In this document: positions 39,801 through 49,407 of the stretch, piece by piece
Layout of the letters: every line of letters begins with the position of its first letter
Numbering within the stretch: the stretch's first letter is position 1
Source of the DNA: Synchiropus splendidus
Lineage: Eukaryota > Chordata > Actinopteri > Syngnathiformes > Callionymidae
Length of the DNA: 64,000 nt
Assembly (NCBI RefSeq): GCF_027744825.2
Contig: NC_071336.1
Coordinates: 19,898,501 to 19,962,500 of the forward strand
Direction of reading: 5' to 3'
The notes under the pieces: model-generated
Seen by the model: only the letters and a program-made list of their open reading frames with translations
Databases searched by the model: none
What the model was told of the DNA's origin: nothing
Made by a program: the position numbers and the translations under genes

Positions 39801-42758
39801 AGGGTCCGGTGAGTATCTTAGAGGAGACTCTCTTCCTCTGCTCTGGAGGATGTTTGGATGCTAGCGGGTCACCTAGTTTTCTGGCTATTGTTACGGCAGT
39901 AGTTATGCTGTGTTTGTTGGAATGGGTAGGTGTATTTCAATTAAACAGTGAGGCCTGGTTGAATATGGGCTTAAAGTTAAAAGTGATTCGATTTTGGTAG
40001 TATTCTCCCATTTCGTTTGGATTTACATACTGTACACACTCAGTCTCACTCATTCCTCTTTTCTTTGTGTCTCAAATGTCTCTAATGGGAAGACAGTAGT
40101 GCTTCTGCCATTGTAACGTTCAGAATATGTAACCTGAAATTAAGTGATACAATAAGTAAGACAATGACATTGCAATAAAAACAAAATCACATTGTGGGCC
40201 AAATGAGTGGTTTGGCAGAGGTCTGCAATGTAAATAAATGTACAGAGCACATGTTCTGTCTTTGTCCAAATTTGCTGATTTGGTTTTGGTATTTCTAAAT
40301 ACAGTATTGGATTTTTAAAATACATCTTTAATCCTACTAGGTGGCTACACAGCAACTCACCCAGTCATCCAGACCTTTTGGGAAGTCGTCGAAGGATTCA
40401 CAGATGAGGAAAAACGAAAGCTGCTGAAATTCGTCACTAGCTGCTCCAGACCTCCACTTCTCGGCTTTAAGGTTCATTAGACTTCAGCTCCCCTTTTCAC
40501 GTCTTTTCTTCTCTACTTCGCTGCTGACTATTTGTCATTACTAGTGTTAGTAGATTATCGATAATGCGTCGTTGTATAGTATTATAGTACTTTCTTAAAG
40601 TTGAAAGGAGTTTAATCTTATTATTAAATGATTCGATAAACAAGCATAATGGTAAATGAACACACAAACATAATCATCAAGTGCATTCTTGACTATGTTA
40701 AAGTACAACATATATTATGGTAGGTGAAATGGGTGTATATTTGTACTGTCAAAGAGTGACCACATGAAGAAAGAATGTTCTTACAACATTCGTCTCCAGC
40801 TGCAGAAATTCAGAGAGCATCTATAGCTTTTCAAAAATCTTAAGTGTGAAATCAAAAATCTCTTTTTGGATATGTGCAATGCGTTTGGTATGCAAGTAGT
40901 GTGAGTAATATTGACCCAGACTTTGAAAGTTTTCACGTCCACATCCTGTGTTTTAGTTGCGAACACGTCTTTATGTGAAATAAAGTGTGGGTATGTTTGA
41001 ACTCAGTCTGGGCAAATATTACCATTCAGTTCTCAGTAGCAGGTTGAACTTTTGACTGGCCCTCACAAGAGAACTTTTTGTTGCTTTCTGGCTTAGAGAG
41101 CAAACAACCAGGCTTTTCTTTTCTGTTTATCCACTGGTTATGAGTCATTATGGGCTGCTTTCCGGAATGATGTCGCAGTCCAAAGCAGCTACAGTGCTTG
41201 AATAGATTGAGGGAAATCCTCTCCACTTTCAGGATGGAAATAAAAATACAGAGAGTGTGTTGTGGGCCGTTTAAAGAGTTTTCTTTTGGTCTAACTATGT
41301 AATCATCTTATGATTGGTTCTCTTGTAGTTTATTGCTGCCATTAGTGAAAACCTGATGAAAAAAGCCTCTAAAGTTCTTGGCATCACTTTCTCCTTATGT
41401 TTAAGAGTGGCAACGCCTCCTCCTTTAATCAATTTGACTTTGGCCGGCCGGTAGATGATTCCTTCCTCCCACTAGTCTCTTCCCTGCGCTGGACAGGGCG
41501 ATAATTCGTGGGGGGGTGCGGCCTCTGACCCACCTCTCAGCTTGCGCCAGCTAAGCCGTAATGAGCTGTCTTGAAACAGCCCAGGATTCATTAGAGGAGA
41601 AATAGCACTGTCAGGAGAAGCCGTTTAAAAAAGATGATGGAAACTCTTTTTTTTCTAAAATGATAGCCGCACTAATGACACTTTCTCAATAAGCAACGAT
41701 AGTTTAATACGGTAATTGTCAGAAAAATGGGGTCATTACAGCGAAGCCCCCGAAGAGCCATTTAATCGAGCTGATGTGGCTGTAGATGCTAACTTAAAAT
41801 AGCAGGAAGGAAATCAGGTGGATGAACTCCTGATGGAAACGGTCACCGTCTGCAGATGAGGCGGTCTCATCACCAGGAGGCTTGATTTAAAAAAGAATCC
41901 TGATAGACAACATTAAAATAGCCAAGGGTCAAATTGTGGCCAGTTTCCAATCCAGTTCCTCTCAGCCACCGGCTTATTTCTTAAATTTATACTTCCCCCG
42001 TATTAGCTTCACCGCTAATGTCGCTCTTTCCACATTCATCCTCTCGTAGGATTTGACATTTATTGCTTAATGGTGGATTGCTTTGGACACTGCGATCATC
42101 TCACCGTGCGCCGAATCACTGCTTCTTCATCTAGCTTGAATTGTCTCGTGTTTTCAAGAGGTTAGATTGAATGAAATTGTTATTAATCTTATAGGTGAGA
42201 AGAGTGAATCTTTCCACACAAAATCCAGTTCATGGATGGAGCAACAGTAAGACATATCACGTACTGAGAAGTAGTTGAAGTGCGTTTCAAAGAGAAGGTG
42301 TGCATAAAATGGGTAAAGCGGGCCAAAGCCAGGTTTCGCTTTGTGGTTTGTTATTGGTCTGCCGATAGCAGTGATTCATATATCATAGTTGGTTTATGTT
42401 TTACAGCTGAGTGAAGCACCATGACATATTCATGTTCGACTCTTAGATCTGGACAACAGTTCTCGCAGTGTTCAGGGTTTGGTGTAAACTCTACACTCTA
42501 CATTTCTTTCATTTAGAAGTCATTATCAGTCAAATTCTCGCTTGGGTTGTTGCATGTGAAATGACACGTACGATCCCATGTGTGCAGGAGCTCTACCCAG
42601 CATTCTGCATCCACAACGGCGGTTCGGATCTGGACCGACTACCTACAGCCAGCACCTGCATGAACCTGCTGAAGCTGCCAGAATTCTGCGATGAGAACCA
42701 GATGAGGAACAAACTCCTGTATGCCATCGAGTCTGCTGCTGGGTTCGAACTCAGCTGA
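20058..42758 (+). CDS. UBE3C: UBE3C, HECT-type E3 ubiquitin ligase
   Basis: 23 coding exons join in frame to 1,078 aa (human 1,083): 20058-20123, 20549-20602, 20882-20956, 21202-21336, 21717-21832, 21945-22102, 22200-22353, 23411-23631, 23716-23870, 24314-24501, 27189-27275, 27371-27528, 28109-28335, 31243-31347, 31767-31854, 32641-32738, 33455-33587, 34418-34665, 37075-37287, 39252-39440, 39509-39575, 40341-40471, 42588-42758. The N-terminus [20 protein letters not shown] is diagnostic. An IQ motif ([11 protein letters not shown]) lies at about residues 49-59. The HECT domain covers about 740-1078, and the catalytic cysteine is C1046 in [12 protein letters not shown] (codon 42657-42659). The C-terminus AAGFELS matches the family. 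Family knowledge: UBE3C binds the proteasome and builds K29/K48 chains that help degrade stalled substrates. All introns are GT-AG; the exon 22 donor GTTCAT is weak. Exons 4 and 9 are the least conserved. Confidence 0.98.
24625..24850. promoter_or_regulatory. Candidate conserved non-coding block in UBE3C intron
   Basis: Within the 2.7-kb intron between exons ending at 24501 and starting at 27189. Balanced composition with GACAATTACCCC, TTGATTACATTAGG and GGGGACGTCAGG, unlike the AT-rich remainder. No exon signals match UBE3C. Confidence 0.3.
25744..25860. repeat. (CA)n microsatellite with CGTACG interruptions
   Basis: About 115 bases of alternating ACAC broken by ACGTACGC units in a UBE3C intron. 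It yields spurious long Cys-Val or Thr-His frames on both strands that are not genes. Confidence 0.95.
26780..27020. promoter_or_regulatory. Candidate conserved non-coding block in UBE3C intron
   Basis: About 170-400 bases upstream of exon 11. It contains GGCTATTAAGTTAAATGGGG, TAGTTTACTAATGG and AGCTTAATGGCTCATTTAATC within a GC-balanced context. No coding signal. Confidence 0.3.
28526..28549. repeat. (ATG)n microsatellite
   Basis: Eight units of a TGA/ATG trinucleotide in a UBE3C intron. Confidence 0.9.
29100..29960. promoter_or_regulatory. Candidate enhancer cluster in UBE3C intron
   Basis: In the 2.9-kb intron after exon 13. An extended non-repetitive, composition-balanced region with many homeodomain-type cores (ATTTAATTGAAAGAAGTTAA, GGGCTAATTAAGG, CCATTAAGGC), a CATGCATGCATG octamer-like run and TTTATCACCTC. 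There are no UBE3C exons and no transposon-like ends. It resembles developmental regulatory DNA, but conservation was not measured. Confidence 0.35.
30755..30826. repeat. (AT)36 microsatellite
   Basis: A pure AT dinucleotide array of 72 bases in a UBE3C intron. Long alternating Ile-Tyr frames across it are artefacts. Confidence 0.97.
34930..35750. promoter_or_regulatory. Candidate enhancer cluster in UBE3C intron
   Basis: In the 2.4-kb intron between exons 18 and 19. Sequence quality differs strongly from nearby AT-rich DNA: GGCGTTCAATTAGGGCTTCC, CATTAGCCGATGATTCC, AAATTAATTTGAATTTGAC and a run near 35690 with TTAATAATGTTAATTAATG. Open frames here match nothing I recognise and lack splice signals consistent with UBE3C. 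This is the strongest enhancer-like block in the gene by eye. Confidence 0.4.
36180..36590. promoter_or_regulatory. Candidate conserved non-coding block in UBE3C intron
   Basis: Same intron as the 34930-35750 block. It contains CTGTAATAATTAATTCATTC and TTTAATTGCGTTGCC in a balanced context. No coding signal. Confidence 0.3.
37590..38190. promoter_or_regulatory. Candidate conserved non-coding block in UBE3C intron
   Basis: In the intron after exon 19, just before the repeat at 38315. It contains GTGCCGTTAATAATTAATTT, GGCCAAGATAAAGCATGATG and CAAGATAACGACAG within unusually GC-balanced intron sequence. No exon or transposon ends are visible. Confidence 0.35.
38315..38656 (+). repeat. Inverted-repeat (MITE-like) element, copy B, in UBE3C intron 19
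   Basis: The 342-bp unit is bounded by GTAACATCCGACTTAC at 38315-38330 and its near-perfect reverse complement at 38641-38656 (15 of 16 positions). A T run lies at about 38382-38395. The interior matches copy A (7496-7860) in reverse. There is no transposase, so any movement would depend on an autonomous relative. I do not recognise the family and did not find a clear target-site duplication. Confidence 0.75.
41390..42230. promoter_or_regulatory. Candidate enhancer cluster in last UBE3C intron
   Basis: Within the 2.1-kb intron before the last exon. A long non-repetitive block with GGCCGGCCGGTAGATGATTC, GCCGTAATGAGCTG, GATTCATTAGAGG, ATACGGTAATTGTC, GGGTCATTACAGC and GTATTAGCTTCACCGCTAATG. 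Composition is clearly higher in GC than the flanks. No UBE3C exon is missing here, because the protein is complete without it. Confidence 0.4.
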
Positions 42759-42826
42759 GGAGGGTGACGGCGTCTCCTCCCACATCTTCGGACATGGTGG
42801 GGGAAACTAGGAAGACGACAAGGGCA

Positions 42827-42832
42827 AATAAA
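42827..42832 (+). terminator. UBE3C: UBE3C proximal poly(A) signal
   Basis: AATAAA lies 69 bases after the stop codon. A second AATAAA at 43362-43367 would give a 3' UTR of about 620 bases. The choice cannot be made from sequence alone. Confidence 0.5.
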
Positions 42833-43519
42833 GCACTGATTTAGTGTGTTCGTGTGTGCGCGCGCCATGCTGAGTAATGGAGTGAGAAGCCTTTTTTTTA
42901 ATGATTTTAAGTGAGTATTTAAATGTGGAATCCTTTTTCAGATAAATAATTATGTATGCTGAAATTGAGACCTAATTGTTTGTCATCGCACATACTTGGG
43001 CAGTTGTTTTCACCAAAGACTCAGTGGCAACATTCTACGGTGATGAAATATGAATGACCGACTGACGGGATGAAAGGCACAGTAATGTATTTCTAAGGTG
43101 ACTCTGAAAATCGTATTTTAATAATCTCAATCACTAATACAAAAGTGCGCAAATGCCATCCTTTGTGTTGATATGTTGTTTTGTTGCTAGATGAGTTGGA
43201 AGTATTAGATGTGTGAATATGTACATGTTTACAACTTTGTACAGGTTTCTTTCTTCTTCTTCCTGTTTGAGGTTTAATGCCTAGTTTGCTCCAGGAGGCT
43301 ACATGCTGGTGGTATTAAATGAAGCGTTTAGAAACAGGGTGGAGAAGGAACCTATGGCAACAATAAACACACTTTTCTTTTTGCATTTTTTTCCATTTGT
43401 AATTTACAGTAATGACTGAGACATAAAATGGTGCTTTGTGGGAAGATCTCCTCCTAAGTTTTATGGCCTCTGACATATAATTAAAGAAACATCCAGTTAA
43501 GAAACACTGAGCAGAACTA

Positions 43520-44140
43520 TTCTGGCCTTGAAATGCATTATCGGGCTGAGCACAAATTAAGATTGTGTGCGTTTGTCATAAATCCACCTGCCCTCTGGTG
43601 CGGCACGGAGCGGGCCGAGCGAAGAATATCCATCGCTTTTTGGAACGAGTCCATGTCCCCATCCTCCTCGGTGCAACGGCCAACCTCTTCTCTGAAACCT
43701 TCATATCTGCTGGGCCAGGGAACTCGGAGTCGTAATTGGGTCTTAAAAACCGGACTTGTCATTGAAATGAGGGATTCATCTCAATTAGTATGAGATTTAT
43801 TTAAGACTATTACCTGGTGATTGATGATAACTGACAAACTTAATGCAGGACGTTATGAATCATCCTCACTGCATAATAATTGGCGGCCTCTTTACGGGTC
43901 TCGAACGTGCCACACTAACGTGCCCAGCCCTTGTTTTTCTGCACAAAATAAGCAACTCCTTGTCTACTTTGCACGGTTGGTTGCCATTTTCATCGCCTAC
44001 TTTTGTGAAATTATCACAGTATTATCAGGGTTGTCGGTGGGAAGTCTACACTCATGCTGCCCTATTTGTGATGAACTTGTGATGAAATTCTGTAGCTTAT
44101 CCAACATGTTTCTACTGTGCTGCTTTTGGGACCGGCCAAA
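43520..44140. promoter_or_regulatory. Candidate conserved non-coding block downstream of UBE3C
   Basis: GC-balanced block with GTAATTGGG, CTCAATTAGTATGAG, GATTGATGATAACTGAC and GCATAATAATTGGCGGCC. The open frames show no domain or splice pattern. It may continue the enhancer-like pattern seen in UBE3C introns. Confidence 0.3.
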
Positions 44141-44629
44141 TACATGACATGCCATAAGCAACAGGAGCACACACAAATTCTATAGTGTTTTATCCTTTGA
44201 AGCTGGTGGTCATAATCTTATTATTGAGTTGAAACTTTGGCTGCAAAGGGGCGGTGCATCAGGAACTACACTGAATGGTCTGGTTTATAGGCGCGTAATA
44301 TTTGCACAAGCAATATGTAATGAAAATGAAATGATAAAACTAGATTTGTGAAGCAAACAACAGAAGTCATTTGAGGAGGCTCAAGCATTTTGTTTTGACA
44401 GTCCTCTATACAGGAGGAGGGATATTTTTGGATTGATTGGTTGCCTTTATACATCCCTCCTGGGCTGGTTTACTTCATCTGCTGCCCCCGTGACCTGACC
44501 TGAGCTTGTTGGAAGAGAATGGTTGGGACAGGTAAAAAAAAAAATTAACAGCAAAAACAAAAGTGCGATCATTTTTAGGCCGGTTGGGTGGAATGTAGTT
44601 GCGTTCAGAAGGGTGATAAGTAAAATGTT

Positions 44630-45080
44630 TGTGTCCGTGTCCGAAGTTTACAAGGATCCCGGCGGCGCTCGCGCTTTTCTGGGGCTATTTTTTCCGACCT
44701 TAGTCTCAAGGATGCGCCTCCGATGTCCCTAAGGACTTTCCAAGATCAGCAGAATAAAGCTCCGCAGGTGCAAGGAGTGAAGTGGGTGCATGAGTAAGTC
44801 AAAAATGCTATTGAACGCAAGAAATAATGACCTGAGCGTGATGATCTCTATCGCCGTGATTCTTGCTGGATGACTGTAATTAGCCCCATAACGTCCAGAA
44901 CAGTCCTCAGACATCGGTCACGTTGATTCCTCGGCTGGCAGCAGCCTCAGTCGGCTGTAACTGCGAGGACGACCTTCATTTCCCATCGAAAATCAATGTG
45001 AGTCTGTCATTTCGGGCCCAGTTCGATTCTAAGCTGCAATAACGCGGACCGCGTCATTTCATTTCTTTGGGTTATGATGA
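44630..45080. promoter_or_regulatory. Candidate conserved non-coding block downstream of UBE3C
   Basis: GC-rich segment (GATCCCGGCGGCGCTCGCGC near 44655) grading into TGACTGTAATTAGCCCC and CATTTCATTTCTTTGGG. No gene is recognised. The composition change and homeodomain-type cores are the only support. Confidence 0.3.
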
Positions 45081-45222
45081 GTTCAGCTTGCAGAACCCTT
45101 TTTTTTTACCCACACATTCGTCTTCTTGAAGGAGTTTTGGAGTGTTGACTGACCTTTTTCATGATTGAAATAAAAAGATCATATTATTAATGTTTTAATT
45201 CTCTGTCATTTATTTATCTACC

Positions 45223-45268
45223 ATATGTATCCCAATACAGACTGGATATGTATCCCAATACAGACTGG
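45223..45268. repeat. Tandem duplication of a 23-bp unit
   Basis: Two adjacent identical 23-base units (45223-45245 and 45246-45268), each beginning ATATGTATCCCAATACAG. Confidence 0.95.
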
Positions 45269-45423
45269 ACAATGGAAACTGAACTGACATATTAAAACCT
45301 AACTTAACGTGTGTTTCTCCTGGAAGGCTTTTTACGTTGCTTTTAAATGTTAGTAAACTGCGACATCTACTGGATGGTAAGTGTAAAGAATAGAAAACTG
45401 CGATTGGCATGCTGGCATATACT

Positions 45424-45427
<4 letters not shown>

Positions 45428-45454
<27 letters not shown>
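45428..45454. repeat. (TA)n array, left of LTR element
   Basis: A TA dinucleotide run directly abutting the left LTR. With the array at 50644-50709 it forms the split target microsatellite. Confidence 0.9.
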
Positions 45455-45644
45455 TGTAATGTCCGGAGGATTCAGGGACGAGACGGATGAGAGTTAGATG
45501 CTTCTTTAATTATTAACGTGTCGTTGCTTCCCGCTCCCAAAACTCAAGACTCACTCACCACCTTTCACCCGGAACTCGAACCAAAAGCCCCGCACCTCAC
45601 CACTCTCGCGAGATCCCCAACACACACACATCGTAACCATTACA
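45455..45644 (-). repeat. 3' LTR of the Ty3/gypsy element
   Basis: 190 bp, with 7-bp inverted ends TGTAATG/CATTACA. In the element's sense it contains TCTCGCGAGA near its start (45604-45613) and ATTAAA, a possible poly(A) signal (45505-45510). It reads the same as the right LTR throughout. Confidence 0.97.
45604..45613. promoter_or_regulatory. TCTCGCGAGA (BANP/Kaiso-type) palindrome in 3' LTR
   Basis: A perfect 10-base palindrome known as a strong CpG-island promoter element bound by BANP (and linked to ZBTB33/Kaiso) in vertebrates. It contains two CpGs, so binding is expected to be blocked by methylation. The same motif is in the other LTR at 50603-50612. Confidence 0.6.
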
Positions 45645-48600
45645 CAGCTCCCCCCCAACAAAGTCCCTCGCCCCGAGGGACCACAAAATCACTGAACTGT
45701 GCCGGCCGCCGTCTCTGTCTCTGCGGTCGCGGAGTGGCCAGCCCGGGCTGTCGCGTCGGCTGCATCTCCGGGGGGTCAACCACTGCAGCTGGCTCCACTT
45801 CCTCACTCCTCTGGGTAGAGACTGGAGAGTTAGTGTTTGGAGGAAATAAAGAGTTACCTCTATATGGGGCCAGTCTGTCTCTGTGGAGTACGACACTCTT
45901 CCTCCTGTCGTGCAGCTGCACCCGGTAAACCACCTCTCCCAGACGCTCCCTCACCTTGCAGGGACCCACCCAATGGCAGTCCAATTTGGGACATCGCCCC
46001 CTCTTCCTGCGAGGTCGGTAGACCCAGACCAGCTCCCCGGCGAGGAAATGCCTTCCCTTCGACCTTAGGTCATAGTTCCGCTTCTGCCGGATACCCGCCT
46101 TATCTAGCTGGTCTCTTGCGAAGGCGTGAGCAGACTCCAGGCGATCCTGCAGTCTTCTTGCATACTCCGGACCAGGAGGAACAGTGGGCGTATCCGGAGG
46201 TTTACCAAAAACAATCTCAGCCGGCGTACGGAGTTCCCTACCAAGCATGAGAAGGGCCGGGGTGCAGGACGTGGACTCCTGGACTGCAGATCTGTACGCC
46301 ATGAGGACAAGAGGCAGGTGTTTGTCCCAGTCACGTTGGTGCTCTGAGGTCAAGATGGCTAACTGCTTTGCCAGGGTCCTGTTGAACCTTTCCACGAGGC
46401 CGTCGCTTTGGGGATGGAGGGCGGTTGTCCGGGTCTTGTGCACACCCATCCGGTCACACAAGGCAGCGAAGACCCGCGATTCAAAGTTTCTCCCCTGGTC
46501 ACTGTGGAGCACTTCTGGTGCTCCAAATCTGCTGAACATGCCCTCCAGCAGAACGTCAGCCACAGTCTCCGCCTCCTGGTCAGGTATTGCATATGCTTCG
46601 GGCCACTTGGTGAAATAATCCATGGCTACTAAGACGAAGCGATTTCCATTTTCAGTGGTGGGGAACGGGCCCAGGATGTCCACAGCTACTCGCTCCATCG
46701 GGGCACCGGCAGGTTGCTGCTGCAGCTGTGCTTTGGACTGATCAGGAGGGCCTTTGTAGGCTGCGCAGAGGTCACATCGGCGACAAAAGTCCTCTGTGTC
46801 CCGTCTGATCCGGCCCCAGTAAAATCCCTGACGGAGCCTGCGGAGTGTTTTAGCCACGCCAAAATGACCAGCACCAGCAGTTCCATGAGCTGTTTTTAAG
46901 ACGGCTTCCCTCAGCGACACAGGAACGACTACCTGCCACCTCTCCTCCCCTGTAGCAGGTTCTTTCCAGGCCCTCTGTAGCACTCCATCTTTCACCCTGA
47001 GTGCCTCAAACATGGTCCACAGTCCTTTTGTTGTTACTGAGCACCCGGTCACTTCATCCCTGGCTGGTTTCGTGCCCCTCTTTATCCAATATAACACGGG
47101 CTGGAGGTCTAGGTCTTGCTCCTGCTGCGCCGTCCACTCAGCAGCGTCAACTGCCAGCATACTTCTGCAGACAGGTCCTGACTTACTGTCCAACTGGCTG
47201 GTGTCTTCCTCAGCGCACAGCTCTCTTTCTCGTACCTCCCGCTTCTCGCAGAACCGGCACCCCTCAGGTGCACAAGGGCGACGGGACAGGGCGTCCGCAT
47301 TCATGTGTCTCGCCCCAGGTCGGTGCACCACTGTGAAGTCGTAGGACTGGAGCACTTCAATCCAGCGTGCCACCTGACCTTCCGGTTCCCTAAAAGACAT
47401 GAGCCATTGTAGAGCAGAATGGTCAGTTCTGACGATAAATGGCCGCCCACACAGGTAATACCTGAAGTGTTTGATCGCTGAAACCAGGGCCAGGAGCTCC
47501 CGCCTGGTGACACAATACCGGCGCTCAGCCTTGCTGAATGACTTACTGAAGTAAGCCACCACATGCTCTTTCCCATCCGCATCTTGAGCCAAAACTGCAC
47601 CCATTCCCACATTGCTGGCATCCGTATCCAGTACAAACTTTAACCCAGGGTCAGGAGGGGCAAGGATGGGAGACTCAGTTAACGCTGTCTGGAGCGAGCT
47701 GAAGGCCTGCTGGCAATCCGGTGACCACTGGAACACTTCGTTCTTCTGCAGAAGTCGATAGAGGGGAGCGGCTATGCAGGAGAAACCTCTCACAAACTTT
47801 CTATAATAGGAGGCCAGACCCAGGAAACTCTTCAACTGTCTATGGTTGGCTGGGACAGGCCAATCTCTCACAGCATGCACCTTTTCCTCCAGCGTGCTGA
47901 TCCCTTCAACCCCCAGTCTGTGACCCAAAAACTCAACCTCTCTCCTCATAAAGCGGCATTTCTCCGGGTGCAGTTTTAGACCTGCAGCTTCCACCCTTCC
48001 CAGGACCTGCTTTAATGTCTCCAACGCAGCTTCGAAAGAACGACCATGTGCCAGGATGTCGTCCAAATACACCAGACATTCCTGTCGGGGCATACCTTGC
48101 AGCACTCTGTCCATGAGTCGTTCAAAGGTAGCCGGAGCATTGCACAGACCGAAACTCAGGACCCGGAACTGCCAGAGGCCCCTGTCGGTGCAGAAGGCCG
48201 TCTTCGGTTTCGCTGATGGGCTCAGTGGCACCTGCCAGTATCCACTCCGCAGGTCTAGTGATGAGAACCAAGTGGAGCCAGACACCATATCCAATGCCTC
48301 GTCAACTCGGGGTAATGGATAGCAGTCCTTTTTGGTCACATTGTTTAGAGGTCTATAATCCACACAGAACCTCATCTTGGCACTGTTCTTTTTCCTCACC
48401 ATCACCACCCCTGAGGCCCATGGACTATCTGATGGTTCTATTATGCCAGCCTGCAGCATTTCATCCACTGCTCTGTCTGCAGCCTCCCGATGGGCTAGTG
48501 GCAGGCGACGGGGACGTGTCTTAATGGGCAGGGCATCCCCAGTGTCGATTTTGTGCTGCACCAGGTGCGTCAACCCCACCTCGTTGTCCGTGAGCGCAAA

Positions 48601-49407
48601 AATGTGGGCAAACTCAGCAAGCACCTTCCACAACTCCTCCTGTTGCCCCAGTTCCAGCTGGTCACAGTTCTTCCTCCAGATTTCTCTTACTGCAGCCAAT
48701 CTGGCTGTTCCTTCCACGGTGGCAGCTGTGTCTCCAGAGGGTGCAGGGGGCTCTACAGGTGGTGGCTGAGCCAAAACAGGCTGGTGAGGACTATGGGGCT
48801 GAGAGCAGTGGACACTGGAACCTGTAACATGGGACTCTGACTCTGTGGATTTCTGGACCAGGGCATGACGTTCAGTCAATGGTGCAGCGCCTGTCATTTT
48901 AACTGCACCTCCCCCTGGGACATGTAAGATGTTATCCATGAGATCCAATTTGCACTGGAGGGAGTGCAGAAAATCAAGTCCCAATATACATGAGTCCTGG
49001 ATCAGTGCCACCCATACAATGAAATCCACAGTCAGCCCTGCTATCATCAGATGAACATTTCGCCTCCCCAGCATCGGTGCAAGGTCACCTGTCACTGTCC
49101 TTAGTTGCACTGTAGTTTGCTCCAGTTTTTCACCTGCTGGAACCATGTCAGGTCGCACCAGCGTCACTGTAGAACCCGTATCAACAAGAGCTGTGCAGGG
49201 GACCCCGTTTATGGTGACTGGAACATGGCAGAAGTTCCCAGCATGTGTCCAACCCACGACCATGGCTGATTCCGTGTCAGGGGAAAATGGAGTTATTGTT
49301 CTTGAGTCGAAGTTTTGCGCTGCCTCAGCTATGGACGCTGTCACCTGGGACTCATAATGGGGGGTTAGTGTCGTCCCATCTCCACACCCCCCCGGTCGTT
49401 TCCCTGG
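45640..49407 (-). CDS. pol: Ty3/gypsy pol polyprotein (PR-RT-RH-IN)
   Basis: One uninterrupted frame, open from 49407 down to the stop at 45640-45642 (about 1,255 codons); the first potential start, GTG, is at 49344. Numbering from that GTG: aspartic protease DTGS at 55-58; reverse transcriptase about 290-470 with YLDD at 426-429; RNase H about 570-690 (LDTDAS, TDHS, DALSR); integrase zinc finger HHCC about 820-860; catalytic triad D889, D949, E985 with the usual 35-residue D-E spacing; a GPF/Y-like segment about 1100-1150. No ATG begins the frame near the gag end, so it is probably made as Gag-Pol by -1 frameshifting. The C-terminus runs through the polypurine tract into the LTR. No internal stop or lost catalytic residue is seen. 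Confidence 0.96.
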   Translation of the reverse strand, partial: PGKRPGGCGDGTTLTPHYESQVTASIAEAAQNFDSRTITPFSPDTESAMVVGWTHAGNFCHVPVTINGVPCTALVDTGSTVTLVRPDMVPAGEKLEQTTVQLRTVTGDLAPMLGRRNVHLMIAGLTVDFIVWVALIQDSCILGLDFLHSLQCKLDLMDNILHVPGGGAVKMTGAAPLTERHALVQKSTESESHVTGSSVHCSQPHSPHQPVLAQPPPVEPPAPSGDTAATVEGTARLAAVREIWRKNCDQLELGQQEELWKVLAEFAHIFALTDNEVGLTHLVQHKIDTGDALPIKTRPRRLPLAHREAADRAVDEMLQAGIIEPSDSPWASGVVMVRKKNSAKMRFCVDYRPLNNVTKKDCYPLPRVDEALDMVSGSTWFSSLDLRSGYWQVPLSPSAKPKTAFCTDRGLWQFRVLSFGLCNAPATFERLMDRVLQGMPRQECLVYLDDILAHGRSFEAALETLKQVLGRVEAAGLKLHPEKCRFMRREVEFLGHRLGVEGISTLEEKVHAVRDWPVPANHRQLKSFLGLASYYRKFVRGFSCIAAPLYRLLQKNEVFQWSPDCQQAFSSLQTALTESPILAPPDPGLKFVLDTDASNVGMGAVLAQDADGKEHVVAYFSKSFSKAERRYCVTRRELLALVSAIKHFRYYLCGRPFIVRTDHSALQWLMSFREPEGQVARWIEVLQSYDFTVVHRPGARHMNADALSRRPCAPEGCRFCEKREVRERELCAEEDTSQLDSKSGPVCRSMLAVDAAEWTAQQEQDLDLQPVLYWIKRGTKPARDEVTGCSVTTKGLWTMFEALRVKDGVLQRAWKEPATGEERWQVVVPVSLREAVLKTAHGTAGAGHFGVAKTLRRLRQGFYWGRIRRDTEDFCRRCDLCAAYKGPPDQSKAQLQQQPAGAPMERVAVDILGPFPTTENGNRFVLVAMDYFTKWPEAYAIPDQEAETVADVLLEGMFSRFGAPEVLHSDQGRNFESRVFAALCDRMGVHKTRTTALHPQSDGLVERFNRTLAKQLAILTSEHQRDWDKHLPLVLMAYRSAVQESTSCTPALLMLGRELRTPAEIVFGKPPDTPTVPPGPEYARRLQDRLESAHAFARDQLDKAGIRQKRNYDLRSKGRHFLAGELVWVYRPRRKRGRCPKLDCHWVGPCKVRERLGEVVYRVQLHDRRKSVVLHRDRLAPYRGNSLFPPNTNSPVSTQRSEEVEPAAVVDPPEMQPTRQPGLATPRPQRQRRRPAQFSDFVVPRGEGLCWGGAV
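45645..45663 (-). other. Polypurine tract (PPT) of the LTR element
   Basis: On the element strand the sequence directly before the 3' LTR is purine-rich with a run of seven G, the expected second-strand primer. It overlaps the last codons of pol. Confidence 0.75.

Noticed and set aside
49365..49367. Stop-codon read-through as the way to make Gag-Pol
   Set aside because: pol is in a different frame from gag, so read-through alone cannot join them.
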